Part shown: positions 8,801 through 15,994 of the stretch, one piece after another | Numbering within the stretch: the first letter of the stretch is position 1 | Layout: each line of letters begins with the position of its first letter | From: Flavobacteriaceae bacterium | GTDB lineage: Bacteria > Bacteroidota > Bacteroidia > Flavobacteriales > Flavobacteriaceae | Length of the DNA: 64,000 bases | Assembly: GCA_014238425.1 (NCBI GenBank) | Contig: JABABD010000037.1 | Span: 26,809 to 90,808 of the forward strand | Reading direction: 5' to 3' | The notes under the pieces: model-generated | Seen by the model: only the letters and a program-made list of their open reading frames with translations | The model's database searches: none | Told to the model about the DNA's origin: nothing | Made by a program: the position numbers and the translations under genes

Positions 8801-10091
8801 TATTAGAATCTGTTGAGACACTCGTACAATAATCGAAACTTTCTCCACCATAATAGGTTCCCCACAAGCGATTTCCATTTGTATCGAACTTTACAATGAA
8901 TCCATCAAAATAATTTTCTGTACCGTTGTCATATAATGCGGGTTGATGTGATCCAGTAGTGGACATATTGTTAGTGCTATATGTATCTCCTACTCCTATT
9001 ATGTTATCATTTTCGTCGATGGAAATACTTCTAAATGAAGTTCTGTAACTCCCATAATAAGTCGCCCAAAGTAAAACACCATCTGAGTTGAATTTGGTTA
9101 AATAACCATTCCATGAACTTCCATATACAGTTTGAAAGCTTCCAGCTGTTGCAATGTTTGTAGCACTTCGCGTATAGCCTGATGTAAATACGTTGCCATT
9201 GCTGTCAGTTTCTACATCGGCATCATATTGTGTGTCATCATCTTCACCACCAAAGTATGTTGCCCATAATCTAACTGGTGTAGGATCTATAGTTAATTTT
9301 GATTTTGAGGATATACCAGTATCCGAACTTTTAAAACCGAAGGTCTTGTCACCCAATGAACTATATTCTATAATTACCTCACGCTTAGATTGATTATTCT
9401 CTATCCAACTTGAGGGAATCGTTTCCATCATTATCCCTAGACTCATATCCAATTCTAAATAAGTCTGGCGATTAATTACATTTGCTCCTGACACTTTCAT
9501 TTTAATATCAGAGAGGTCGGCATTAGGATGTATGACGAAATTGTATTCAACTGGTTTGTTTTGATTGACTGGTATGAAAAATTCTAGGTCTATGTTTTTG
9601 TATAAATTTTCATAAATAATGCGTTTATAACCTTGAACACCAATAATGCCTTCATTATCAGCCTCATTAAAGTAATTATATTTATTGGAGTCTTCATCTT
9701 TAGCTAGGATGGTTACGAAGGGATTGACATTCAAAAAGTCGATATCAACTCTATGAAACTTATAATTACTTTCAGTGAAAAAAGTTGTGTCGCTGTAGAA
9801 TTGACGGCCATTTAAACTATGATTGGATTTTGCTTTATCTTTTGTGTATACATCATAAGAAAAGCCAAAATTTCTTAATTGAACATTTAATCCAGGAGTA
9901 TTTAAAAGATATTTTACCTTATTATTAGCAACACCATCTTGATCTAGAATTTGACCATTATTCTCAATGAAAACAAAATTGTTAGTCTTTTGATTCTCTG
10001 GTAGATTAATACTTTGCCCGTTAATATTTGAACTATTGAAAGTAAAAATTACTGTCAGAATAAAAAAAGACTTAAAAGTAAATTGAATCAT
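5841..10091 (-). CDS. Secreted SBBP-repeat protein with T9SS type B sorting domain
   Basis: The 1,416-residue protein has a signal peptide at 1-26 (ending SSNINGQ). An N-terminal DUF7948-like domain begins FIENNGQILDQDGVANNKVK. Seven SBBP beta-propeller repeats, each opening with LWATYFGG, LWGTYYGG or similar, occupy about 270-735. Several Ig/PKD-like modules of the type ACDDDGDGISNSFDT follow. The C-terminus YFTPNVDGFHDVWHIEG...IFIYDRYGKLLKQL...GWDGTFKGEPMPSSDYWF is the gliding-type (type B) sorting domain of the type IX secretion system, so the protein should be exported and anchored or released at the cell surface. The role (adhesin or surface scaffold) is unknown. It is transcribed alone. 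Confidence 0.9.
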   Translation of the reverse strand: MIQFTFKSFFILTVIFTFNSSNINGQSINLPENQKTNNFVFIENNGQILDQDGVANNKVKYLLNTPGLNVQLRNFGFSYDVYTKDKAKSNHSLNGRQFYSDTTFFTESNYKFHRVDIDFLNVNPFVTILAKDEDSNKYNYFNEADNEGIIGVQGYKRIIYENLYKNIDLEFFIPVNQNKPVEYNFVIHPNADLSDIKMKVSGANVINRQTYLELDMSLGIMMETIPSSWIENNQSKREVIIEYSSLGDKTFGFKSSDTGISSKSKLTIDPTPVRLWATYFGGEDDDTQYDADVETDSNGNVFTSGYTRSATNIATAGSFQTVYGSSWNGYLTKFNSDGVLLWATYYGSYRTSFRSISIDENDNIIGVGDTYSTNNMSTTGSHQPALYDNGTENYFDGFIVKFDTNGNRLWGTYYGGESFDYCTSVSTDSNNNILVGGHTASNENIASSGAFLENVNLDVHSNWGTFLVKLNENGQRQWATYYGGQYSTGVDVDSNGSAFLLGIALNRDEDISTPGAYQEEYSDEAEFSWSDSFLVKFDMNGNREWGTYYGGDSYDDSYGVVVDYLDNVIICGATRSNIFPTTPGAHQPTKGGAYYDYDAFLAKFSSNGDIVWNTLYGGQEIDEGYNVDVDSNNNVFLVGYSWSQNAIATPDTFQESSDGSPDAFLAKFNPLGTRLWGTYYGGSSSDGGLDIEIDALGDLYLLGYTFGSTNLATPGSHQENYNAEIDNFLVKFKDCLSSIITDATTNLCEGESIELNASGGISYLWTGPNGFTSTDPNIIITNATSGLSGQYSVEVVSGSGCDDTRTFDILVSTTPSILPLPNINACANIGNEGYSSSFDTSGLQDTVIDGQTGVIVTYFDENGNELTSPLPNPMSNTVQGLETITVRISNEGNPLCFAETTFNLIVDSLPIISSVGPFYVCDDDTDGFAIFDLSQVTTDITNNQANLDVSFYNELGDLIPTPLLNYSNSIEDQETINVVVTNTITSCQSEINFDIIVNPLPIANTLTPLIGCDDDGDGISNSFDTSFVIDEVLNGQTGMQVLFFNSTGSQIGSLSNPYTNITAFEEIITVRVVNSATTCYAETELTLTTVDLPIVSQPFDIYACDEGNGFSTFDTSTIEAQLIGTQTGLQLIYSDDNGNVLPSPLPVSFQNTTTYQQTISVRAEVIANTQCFVETNFNLVVNELPEILLEDAYLICALEVSETVTLPLGYDYYEWRYEDGSIISSINEAVITEEGSYTVTVGETTNGIYCSDFFSFQLIRSDLPTILSVNYADLGNNFIEIIAVGDGDFEYSINGIDYQDSNVFNNISGGIYTAYVRDKNNCGEDSQEVILVDFPLYFTPNVDGFHDVWHIEGVSAFQNAKIFIYDRYGKLLKQLNPNSLGWDGTFKGEPMPSSDYWFTVDLGNNRSFKSHFTLKR

Positions 10092-10224
10092 TTAGCGAAT
10101 TTAGGAAACATGGTTAAACCAAAAATAGTTTTTTTTATTAACACAGATAGTTATTATAGTCTAATTGCAATTATTAACTATAAATTGTCTCAGTCAGAGA
10201 TTTATTTGATTTAAATAGTTATCC

Positions 10225-10384
10225 CATTTCACACACACTTTGCTGCTACTCTTCTGCCCTTTTGCAAAAAGAGTGTTCCATTAACTTCGTAGGGAATAAG
10301 AATAGAAGAGAAAAATATGAATAGATAGTTGTAAACACTTCGCTTTACCCAAGTAAAGGGTACATAAAGCAGAACATTATTATG
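10225..10384 (+). repeat. Interspersed intergenic repeat, variant subfamily
   Basis: The copy begins CATTTCACACACACTTTGC, contains AAAAAGAGTGTTCCATTAAC, and has a different 3' half from the reference: ACACTTCGCTTTACCC, AAGTAAAGGGTACATAAAGC, AGAACATTATTATG. The copy at 15727 shares this 3' half, so at least two subfamilies exist. It lies between divergent genes (10091 minus, 10589 plus), so it cannot be a simple transcription terminator of a neighbour. Confidence 0.72.
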
Positions 10385-10391
10385 CGAAAAA

Positions 10392-10459
10392 GCGTTAATT
10401 TCCTTTAAGTTAGTCAACGCTTCACAGATTTGAAGTTGTATTTCATTCGAATCATCCAC
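10392..10459 (-). pseudogene. Fragment of an AraC-family regulator gene
   Basis: Positions 10392-10435 match 3622-3665, inside the AraC gene at 3288, at 42 of 44 bases. On the minus strand it encodes IQLQICEALTNLKEINA, compared with LLLQICEALSNLKEINT in that protein. The similarity stops abruptly on both sides, next to the 3' end of a repeat copy. The open frame of 76 codons that spans it also runs through the repeat and is not a credible gene. It is a relic of a second, deleted copy of the regulator. Confidence 0.65.
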
Positions 10460-10523
10460 TGGGTAATTCTCTTGAAATAGCCTATTGTTTTGACCAAAAT
10501 TTTATGAGGCCAAGGCTTTTACG

Positions 10524-10558
10524 ACTATAATTATAGTTTTACGACTATGTTTGTAGTC
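10524..10558 (+). promoter_or_regulatory. Probable BlaI-type operator pair
   Basis: Two adjacent palindromes precede blaI-like gene 10589: a perfect 14-bp palindrome ACTATAATTATAGT (10524-10537), and GACTATGTTTGTAGTC (10543-10558) with 5-bp arms GACTA/TAGTC. Both follow a shared TTTTACGACTAT lead. Centres are about 20 bp apart, two helical turns, as for BlaI/MecI operators with TACA/TGTA-type half sites. Autoregulation of the operon is inferred from position and family. Confidence 0.65.
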
Positions 10559-10576
10559 ATAACTAAAAAATAATTA

Positions 10577-10584
10577 TATATTTG
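10577..10584 (+). promoter_or_regulatory. -7 promoter element of the blaI-like operon
   Basis: TATATTTG fits the Bacteroidota -7 consensus TAnnTTTG. It ends 4 bp before the ATG at 10589, so the transcript would begin at or next to the start codon (leaderless). A TTTG inside the second operator (10550-10553) may be the -33 element, although the 23-bp spacing is slightly long. Confidence 0.6.
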
Positions 10585-10588
10585 CCAC

Positions 10589-10972
10589 ATGAATGAACTA
10601 ACAAAAGCCGAAGAACAAGTGATGCAATATGTCTGGAAACTTGAAAAAGCATTCCTAAAAGATATTGTAGAACAGTTCTCTGAACCAAAACCAGCTTATA
10701 CTACAATTTCAACTGTGGTAAGGGTTTTGGTTAGAAAAGAATTTTTAAAATTTGATACTTACGGTAAAATCCGTCAGTACTATCCAACTGTTACTAAAGA
10801 AGTATATTTTAGAAGACATATGAAAGAAGTAATTGGTAATTTTTTTAGTGGTTCACCAAGTAAGTTTGCTTTGTTTTTTACGAATAATGAAGATTTAGAC
10901 CTTACAGAATTAGAAAAAATGAAGCTAATGCTTGAAAGTAAAATTGAAAAACTAAAGACAGAAAATGAGTAA
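10589..10972 (+). CDS. BlaI/MecI/CopY family transcriptional repressor
   Basis: The 127-residue protein has the winged-helix start LTKAEEQVMQYVWKLEKAFL, the recognition-helix region AYTTISTVVRVLVRKEFL (about 42-59) and the wing FDTYGKIRQYYPTVTKEVY. The C-terminal helix used for dimerisation ends EKLKTENE. In the family a paired M56 peptidase cleaves or displaces this repressor, and here the M56-domain gene follows with an 8-bp overlap. It should repress its own operon through the palindromes at 10524-10558. The inducing signal is unknown, but the downstream cell-wall and envelope genes suggest envelope stress. Confidence 0.92.
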   Translation: MNELTKAEEQVMQYVWKLEKAFLKDIVEQFSEPKPAYTTISTVVRVLVRKEFLKFDTYGKIRQYYPTVTKEVYFRRHMKEVIGNFFSGSPSKFALFFTNNEDLDLTELEKMKLMLESKIEKLKTENE

Positions 10973-12284
10973 TCTAATATATTTACTTCAAGTAGCTACT
11001 ATATTTTCAGTACTTTATTTTCTATACCTTTTATTTTTAAAGAAACTGACTTTCCATAGTATTAACCGGATTGTATTACTCCTTCTTCTTCCTGTTTCAT
11101 TAATTATGCCTTTTTCAAATAATTTATTCCCTGTTATTACATCAAAAGTTATAGAAATTCCATTATTTGAGCGTATCAATTTTGTGGAAATTAGTAGTCA
11201 ATTGCTAATTGTTGAAGAGCCTTTAGTAACGACTTCTTTTAATTATTCAATATTGTTGACTTCAATTTATTGGCTTGTTTTTTCTATTTCTTTTATAAGA
11301 ATATTAGCAACAGCAAGACAATTATTTGTATTGAAAAGTAAATCCGATATTCAACAGAAAAATGGTTACAAATTAGTTTTCGCCGATGTACCTGAATTAT
11401 TTTCATGTTTTAATTCAATTTTTGTGCCTAAAAATGAATTTGCAGCTTATGATGAACAAGTTATCGAACACGAAAAAGCACATATTAGGCTAAAACATTC
11501 TTGGGATGTAATCCTTACTGAAATCTACATTACATTCTTTTGGTTTAATCCACTACTCTACTTCTATAGAAAATCTTTGAAATCGGTACACGAATTTCAA
11601 GCTGATAAAGGGGTGCTTAAAAATGGAGTTAAAACTTCTCAATATATGAAGTTACTACTTCAAAGCCTCGAGGTTTCTAAACCAAACAATTTATATAACT
11701 ATTTCAATCAACCAATATTAAAAAAACGAGTAGCAATGATGACTAAGCCAAAATCCAGTAACATTTCAAAATTGAAGTACATTATACTATTACCAGTCTG
11801 TGTGTTTTTAACTTCAGCATTTACTGCTCCAATTGTTGATGGTAATAATGATTATTTGAATATCTTAAAAATTTCAGAATTCATAAGCATACCACCTTCT
11901 CTATTCCCTGTGCAAAACGCTACAAGAAAAGACATCACTTCATATTTTGGAGAGAAAACTAAAAAACGCCCATCAAATGTAACACACTCTGGCATTGACA
12001 TTAGAGCAAAAATTGGAACACCTATTTTTGCTACAGCAGATGGAGTTATTGCCAAAGCTTCTTCTGAGGGTGATTGGGGAAATCTAATTGTGATTACTCA
12101 TGCTGATGGATATGCAACATGGTATGCTCATTTAAACGGGTTTAATGTTAATGGAAATCAAAAAGTTAAAAAAGGTGATGTTATTGGTTATGTTGGTAAC
12201 ACAGGTCTATCAACAGGGCCACATTTACACTATGAAGTCAAGCAAAACGGAAAGCAATTAAATCCGATAGACTATTTAGAGTAA
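10965..12284 (+). CDS. M56 (BlaR1-like) - M23 fusion metallopeptidase
   Basis: In this 439-residue protein the N-terminal part (about 1-290) is a multi-pass BlaR1-like sensor protease with zinc motif HEKAH (169-173) and downstream VHEFQADK (third ligand near E210). Membrane segments lie at about 5-24, 35-52, 92-113 and 271-288. After the last membrane segment the C-terminal domain is an M23 LytM-type endopeptidase: HSGID (H341, D345), WYAHL (H389) and HLHY (H420, H422). The M23 domain should sit in the periplasm and cut or bind peptidoglycan, while the M56 site should act on the BlaI-like repressor in the cytoplasm. Such M23/M56 fusions are known in Bacteroidota; linking wall sensing to repressor release is inference. 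Confidence 0.88.
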   Translation: MSNLIYLLQVATIFSVLYFLYLLFLKKLTFHSINRIVLLLLLPVSLIMPFSNNLFPVITSKVIEIPLFERINFVEISSQLLIVEEPLVTTSFNYSILLTSIYWLVFSISFIRILATARQLFVLKSKSDIQQKNGYKLVFADVPELFSCFNSIFVPKNEFAAYDEQVIEHEKAHIRLKHSWDVILTEIYITFFWFNPLLYFYRKSLKSVHEFQADKGVLKNGVKTSQYMKLLLQSLEVSKPNNLYNYFNQPILKKRVAMMTKPKSSNISKLKYIILLPVCVFLTSAFTAPIVDGNNDYLNILKISEFISIPPSLFPVQNATRKDITSYFGEKTKKRPSNVTHSGIDIRAKIGTPIFATADGVIAKASSEGDWGNLIVITHADGYATWYAHLNGFNVNGNQKVKKGDVIGYVGNTGLSTGPHLHYEVKQNGKQLNPIDYLE

Positions 12285-12399
12285 CCTTGCTCTAAACAAC
12301 AAACATCACACTAATTTGTAAGGTCATTTTGACCAAATCGTAGTTCTCTTTTTTAAGTAGAACAGGATAATTACACCCAAATTCTTTCGAAATAATAAT

Positions 12400-14793
12400 A
12401 TGAAATTAATAATACAGTCCTTACTTATCATTTGCTTTTCTCATAGCATTTTTGCCCAAAACATAGTAATTACAGGAACTATTAAAGATACATCTGTTAC
12501 ACCTGTAGCTTATGCAAATGTTATTTTTAAAGCTAAAGATAATCCTGAAACTGTCTTTGGAACTTTGACAAATGAGAATGGTAGTTTTTCAATTGAAGTA
12601 CCAAAACAAGTCTATAATTTTGAAATCTCTGTCATTGGCTTACCACCTACTATTACAGTGTTAGATTTAACAAATGATAAAAACAAAAAGCATCTTGGTA
12701 ATATTACCATAAATACTGATGTAAATTTAGATGAAGTTGTTGTTACTTCTAATACATCCAACTACAAAATAGAATTAGATAAAAAAGTTTATAACGTTTC
12801 TAAAGACCTTTCGGTAAATGGTGGAAGTTTAATAGATGTGATGCAAAATGTACCTTCTGTACAAGTAGAGGTTGATGGTAAAATGACTATTCGTGGTAAT
12901 GGTAGTGTTCGTATCTTAATTGATGGTCGTATAAGTGGATTAACTGATACAGCCTCCTTATTGCGAACGATTCCAGCAGCTTCAATAGATAAGGTGGAAG
13001 TGATTACGAATCCATCATCAAAATATAGTGCCGAAGGTTCTGGTGGCATTATAAATATTGTCTTAAAAAAAGGAAAGAAAAAAAGATTGAGTGGTAGTTT
13101 TGAAGCTTTTACTGGTGTACGCTTAAACTCTGGAATTAATATAAACATAAATAAAGCAAACGAAAAATATTCCTGGTATGTTAATACAGGTTTAGGTTAT
13201 TCTGAACCTAAAGCTACTGGTGAAATTGCACTGATTAATTTTGAATCCTCTCCTTCGGAAAGTTTCCAGGCTTCAGAAAAAATACTCAAGCAATTTTATA
13301 TTTCTAATAATTTAGGTGGTGAATATAAGTTCAATACGAAACATACTATTTCTGCAGACTTTACTTATCGATTAGCCGATTTAAACACTATTAATTCCAT
13401 TAAGTATGAAGATTATATGACTAATAGTTTATCTGCTACTTCAAAACGTCTAGATTCCGAAGAATTTAAAAATAACTTCTTTCAAATTGCTAGTGAATAT
13501 AAAATAAAGTTCAATGATAGAGGCTCACAACTAAAATTAAGTGCATTAACACAGTCATCTATTGAAAATGGAAACTCTACAATTTTAGAAGAAATCACAT
13601 TTCCACAGTTGGAGATTGATGCCAATGATGCTATTGAGAACGACATTAAAGACATGCGTTTTACGATAGCCTTGGATTATGTTTTTATATTGAAAAATAA
13701 GTCGCAACTAGAGTTTGGAGGAAGAAGTAGATTTACAAATATAGATAATGATTATGTGACAAATCGTTTAGAAGACAACATCACAACTACAATACCTGAA
13801 TTTTCAGATAAAACTAACTACAAAGAAAATGTTACTGCATTTTATGGACAATATGCAAAAAGTTTTGAAAAATTCAAACTTCAAGTAGGTTTAAGAACAG
13901 AAACTACCAATATTGACATTACATCTAATAATGATTCAGAAAAAGTATCAAGAAACTATACAGATGTATTCCCATCGAGTTTTTTAGATTATCCGTTTAA
14001 TGATGATAATAGTATACGACTTTCAATATCACGAAGAATTAGAAGACCTAGACGAGATGCATTAGTTCCATTTTCTTCTTTTAGAGATTCCAGAAATATT
14101 TTTGTAGGTAATCCAGGAGTAAACCCATCGTACGTTATTCTCACGGAGTTAGCTCTTGAATCAAAATTTAGCAATAAATTTTCATTAGTTCCAACCTTAT
14201 TCTTCCGTAGGACTAAACAAGCCATGGATTACTTTATTCAAAAAGAAAACATTTTAATTAATGGAAATCTTGAAGAGGTTTTTGTAACACGAACGGTTAA
14301 TATTGGGACTGATAAATCTTATGGTCTTGAATTAGGTTTCGTATATAAACCAACAAAATGGTTGGGTATTTATAATGAAGTTACCTTAAACGGATATAAC
14401 CAAAAAGGAAACTATGAAAACACAAATTTTGACGCTAATGGTTTTGCTTTTGGTGGCAGATTGCATCTTAAATTTAAAGTATCAAATTCTTTAAGATTTC
14501 AATTTCAAAATAGATTTAGAGGAGCAAATAATAGAGGTCAATTATCAAGAAAAGCATTGTACAGGTTAGATTTTGGGTTGAGCCAAAGTTTGTTTAAAGA
14601 TGATGCCTCATTCAGTATTAATGTTAAAGATATTTTTGATAGTTGGGAATGGAATATTAAAACCAGAGGCGAGAACTTCTCACAAGATATTACATCACAA
14701 GTCCGTGTTCCTCAATTAAATGTATCTTTTATTTATAGATGGAATCAGAAGCGTTACAAAGGAAAAAAAGGACAACAATATGATAGATTATAA
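12400..14793 (+). CDS. TonB-dependent outer-membrane receptor
   Basis: The 797-residue protein has a signal peptide at 1-19 (ending SIFAQ). A carboxypeptidase-like regulatory domain (about 22-110, VITGTIKDTS...) is followed by a plug with LIDVMQNVPSVQVEVDGKMT and GSGGIINIVLKKGKKK (about 135-230). The rest is a 22-strand-type beta barrel of the OMP_b-brl_3 group, rich in aromatic-terminated strands. No SusD-like partner follows, so it is not a typical glycan-uptake Sus pair; the cargo is unknown. It lies 115 bp behind the M56-M23 gene and 18 bp before the deacetylase gene. The gap 12285-12399 shows no terminator, so it is probably part of the BlaI-controlled operon. Confidence 0.9.
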   Translation: MKLIIQSLLIICFSHSIFAQNIVITGTIKDTSVTPVAYANVIFKAKDNPETVFGTLTNENGSFSIEVPKQVYNFEISVIGLPPTITVLDLTNDKNKKHLGNITINTDVNLDEVVVTSNTSNYKIELDKKVYNVSKDLSVNGGSLIDVMQNVPSVQVEVDGKMTIRGNGSVRILIDGRISGLTDTASLLRTIPAASIDKVEVITNPSSKYSAEGSGGIINIVLKKGKKKRLSGSFEAFTGVRLNSGINININKANEKYSWYVNTGLGYSEPKATGEIALINFESSPSESFQASEKILKQFYISNNLGGEYKFNTKHTISADFTYRLADLNTINSIKYEDYMTNSLSATSKRLDSEEFKNNFFQIASEYKIKFNDRGSQLKLSALTQSSIENGNSTILEEITFPQLEIDANDAIENDIKDMRFTIALDYVFILKNKSQLEFGGRSRFTNIDNDYVTNRLEDNITTTIPEFSDKTNYKENVTAFYGQYAKSFEKFKLQVGLRTETTNIDITSNNDSEKVSRNYTDVFPSSFLDYPFNDDNSIRLSISRRIRRPRRDALVPFSSFRDSRNIFVGNPGVNPSYVILTELALESKFSNKFSLVPTLFFRRTKQAMDYFIQKENILINGNLEEVFVTRTVNIGTDKSYGLELGFVYKPTKWLGIYNEVTLNGYNQKGNYENTNFDANGFAFGGRLHLKFKVSNSLRFQFQNRFRGANNRGQLSRKALYRLDFGLSQSLFKDDASFSINVKDIFDSWEWNIKTRGENFSQDITSQVRVPQLNVSFIYRWNQKRYKGKKGQQYDRL

Positions 14794-14811
14794 CAAGTAA
14801 AACAATATATA

Positions 14812-15711
14812 ATGAAACAGGTAATAACGGTAATTATTTTTTTAGTGACACAACAAAATTTCTGTCAATCAAAAGTGAGTTTTACGTTTGATGATGGTGC
14901 ACTAGGCAACAGACCAAATTACACCTTTGATCAATGGAACGAAATGCTTCTAAAAAAACTCAAAGACGCCAATATTGAAGCTATGTTTTTTGTAACTGGA
15001 AATGATAAAACTGGTATAAAAGGAAAAAAACTGTTAGAAAGCTGGAATAATAATGGTCATAAAATTGCTAACCATACATATAAACATTCAAATTATAATA
15101 ATGTAAACCACACCTTTGAACTATTTAAAGATGATTTCATTAAAAATGATACTATCATAAGTAAGTATTCTAACTATTGCAAGTTTTTTAGATTTCCTTA
15201 TTTAAAAGAAGGTAATACTCAAGAAAAGATTAATTCAGTAAGGACTTTTTTAAATGATCAAAATTACAGAAATGGGTATGTAACCATAGATGCATCAGAT
15301 TGGTACATTGATAATAGATTGGTTAAAAGATTAAGAGAAAATCCGAATGCTGATTTGAATGATTTTAGAGATTTTTATTTGAATCATATTTTGGAGCGTG
15401 CACAATTCTATGAAAAAATATCGATGGAAATAAATGACAGACATATTAGCCACACACTTTTATTGCATCATAATTTAACTGCTGCATTATTTATTGATGA
15501 TTTAATTCAAATGTTTAAATCTAAAGGTTGGGAAATTATTTCGACCACAGAGGCCTATAAAGATCCGATTTATAAAAAAACACCAAAGTATGCAGGTGAA
15601 AGTTTAATATATGCCCAAGCAAAAGATTCTGGGGATTATAAAAGTATATTACGTTATCCATCAGAAGATAGCAGATATGAAAAAGAAAAAATGGATTTAC
15701 TTGGATTATAA
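14812..15711 (+). CDS. Polysaccharide deacetylase (NodB domain), exported
   Basis: The 299-residue protein has a signal peptide at 1-18 (ending QQNFCQS). NodB motifs: motif 1 TFDDG (about 24-28), motif 2 NHTYKH (metal ligands H and H, about 93-98), motif 3 RFPYLKEG, motif 4 DASDWY, and motif 5 LLLHH. The family removes N- or O-acetyl groups from chitin, peptidoglycan or xylan in a metal-dependent reaction. It closes the BlaI / M56-M23 / TonB-receptor cluster with an 18-bp gap, which makes cell-envelope glycan the most likely substrate. A repeat copy begins 16 bp after its stop. Confidence 0.88.
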   Translation: MKQVITVIIFLVTQQNFCQSKVSFTFDDGALGNRPNYTFDQWNEMLLKKLKDANIEAMFFVTGNDKTGIKGKKLLESWNNNGHKIANHTYKHSNYNNVNHTFELFKDDFIKNDTIISKYSNYCKFFRFPYLKEGNTQEKINSVRTFLNDQNYRNGYVTIDASDWYIDNRLVKRLRENPNADLNDFRDFYLNHILERAQFYEKISMEINDRHISHTLLLHHNLTAALFIDDLIQMFKSKGWEIISTTEAYKDPIYKKTPKYAGESLIYAQAKDSGDYKSILRYPSEDSRYEKEKMDLLGL

Positions 15712-15726
15712 ATTTGGTATATATTC

Positions 15727-15880
15727 CATTTTACACACATTCCTCTACTCTCCTCACACCTACGCCTCTTCGATTTCATTAAAATTGTAGAGAATATTAT
15801 AGAAGAAAAAAATAAGAATAAGTGGTTAAAGACACTTCACTTTACCCTAGCCAAAGTGCCCGTAACGCGGTACATTATGA
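15727..15880 (+). repeat. Interspersed intergenic repeat, variant subfamily
   Basis: Begins CATTTTACACACATTCC and ends CACTTCACTTTACCC, CCAAAGTGCCCGTAACGC, GTACATTATGA, the same 3' type as the copy at 10225. The tail element ATCCAGTGGAT follows at 15901-15911. It starts 16 bp after a + strand stop codon. Confidence 0.65.
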
Positions 15881-15943
15881 TATATTTTTCAATATGAAGA
15901 ATCCAGTGGATACTTCGTATTGAAAACAAATACACTAATAAAA

Positions 15944-15966
15944 AAACCCGATACAAGATCGGGTTT
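15944..15966 (-). terminator. Rho-independent terminator of the 15995-17980 gene
   Basis: On the minus strand AAACCCGAT - CTTGT - ATCGGGTTT forms a perfect 9-bp stem with a 5-base loop, followed by a T run (complement of the A run at 15941-15946). It lies 28 bp past the stop of the minus-strand esterase-hydrolase gene. Confidence 0.85.
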
Positions 15967-15994
15967 AATGTTAGGCTTACTGTATTTATGAAAA

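Noticed and set aside
10229..10459. 76-codon minus frame
   Set aside because: It runs through a repeat copy and a 44-bp AraC fragment. I treat it as a gene relic, not a functional gene.
12789..13148. 119-codon minus frame within the TonB receptor gene
   Set aside because: Antisense shadow of the plug-domain coding region; no start context or homology.
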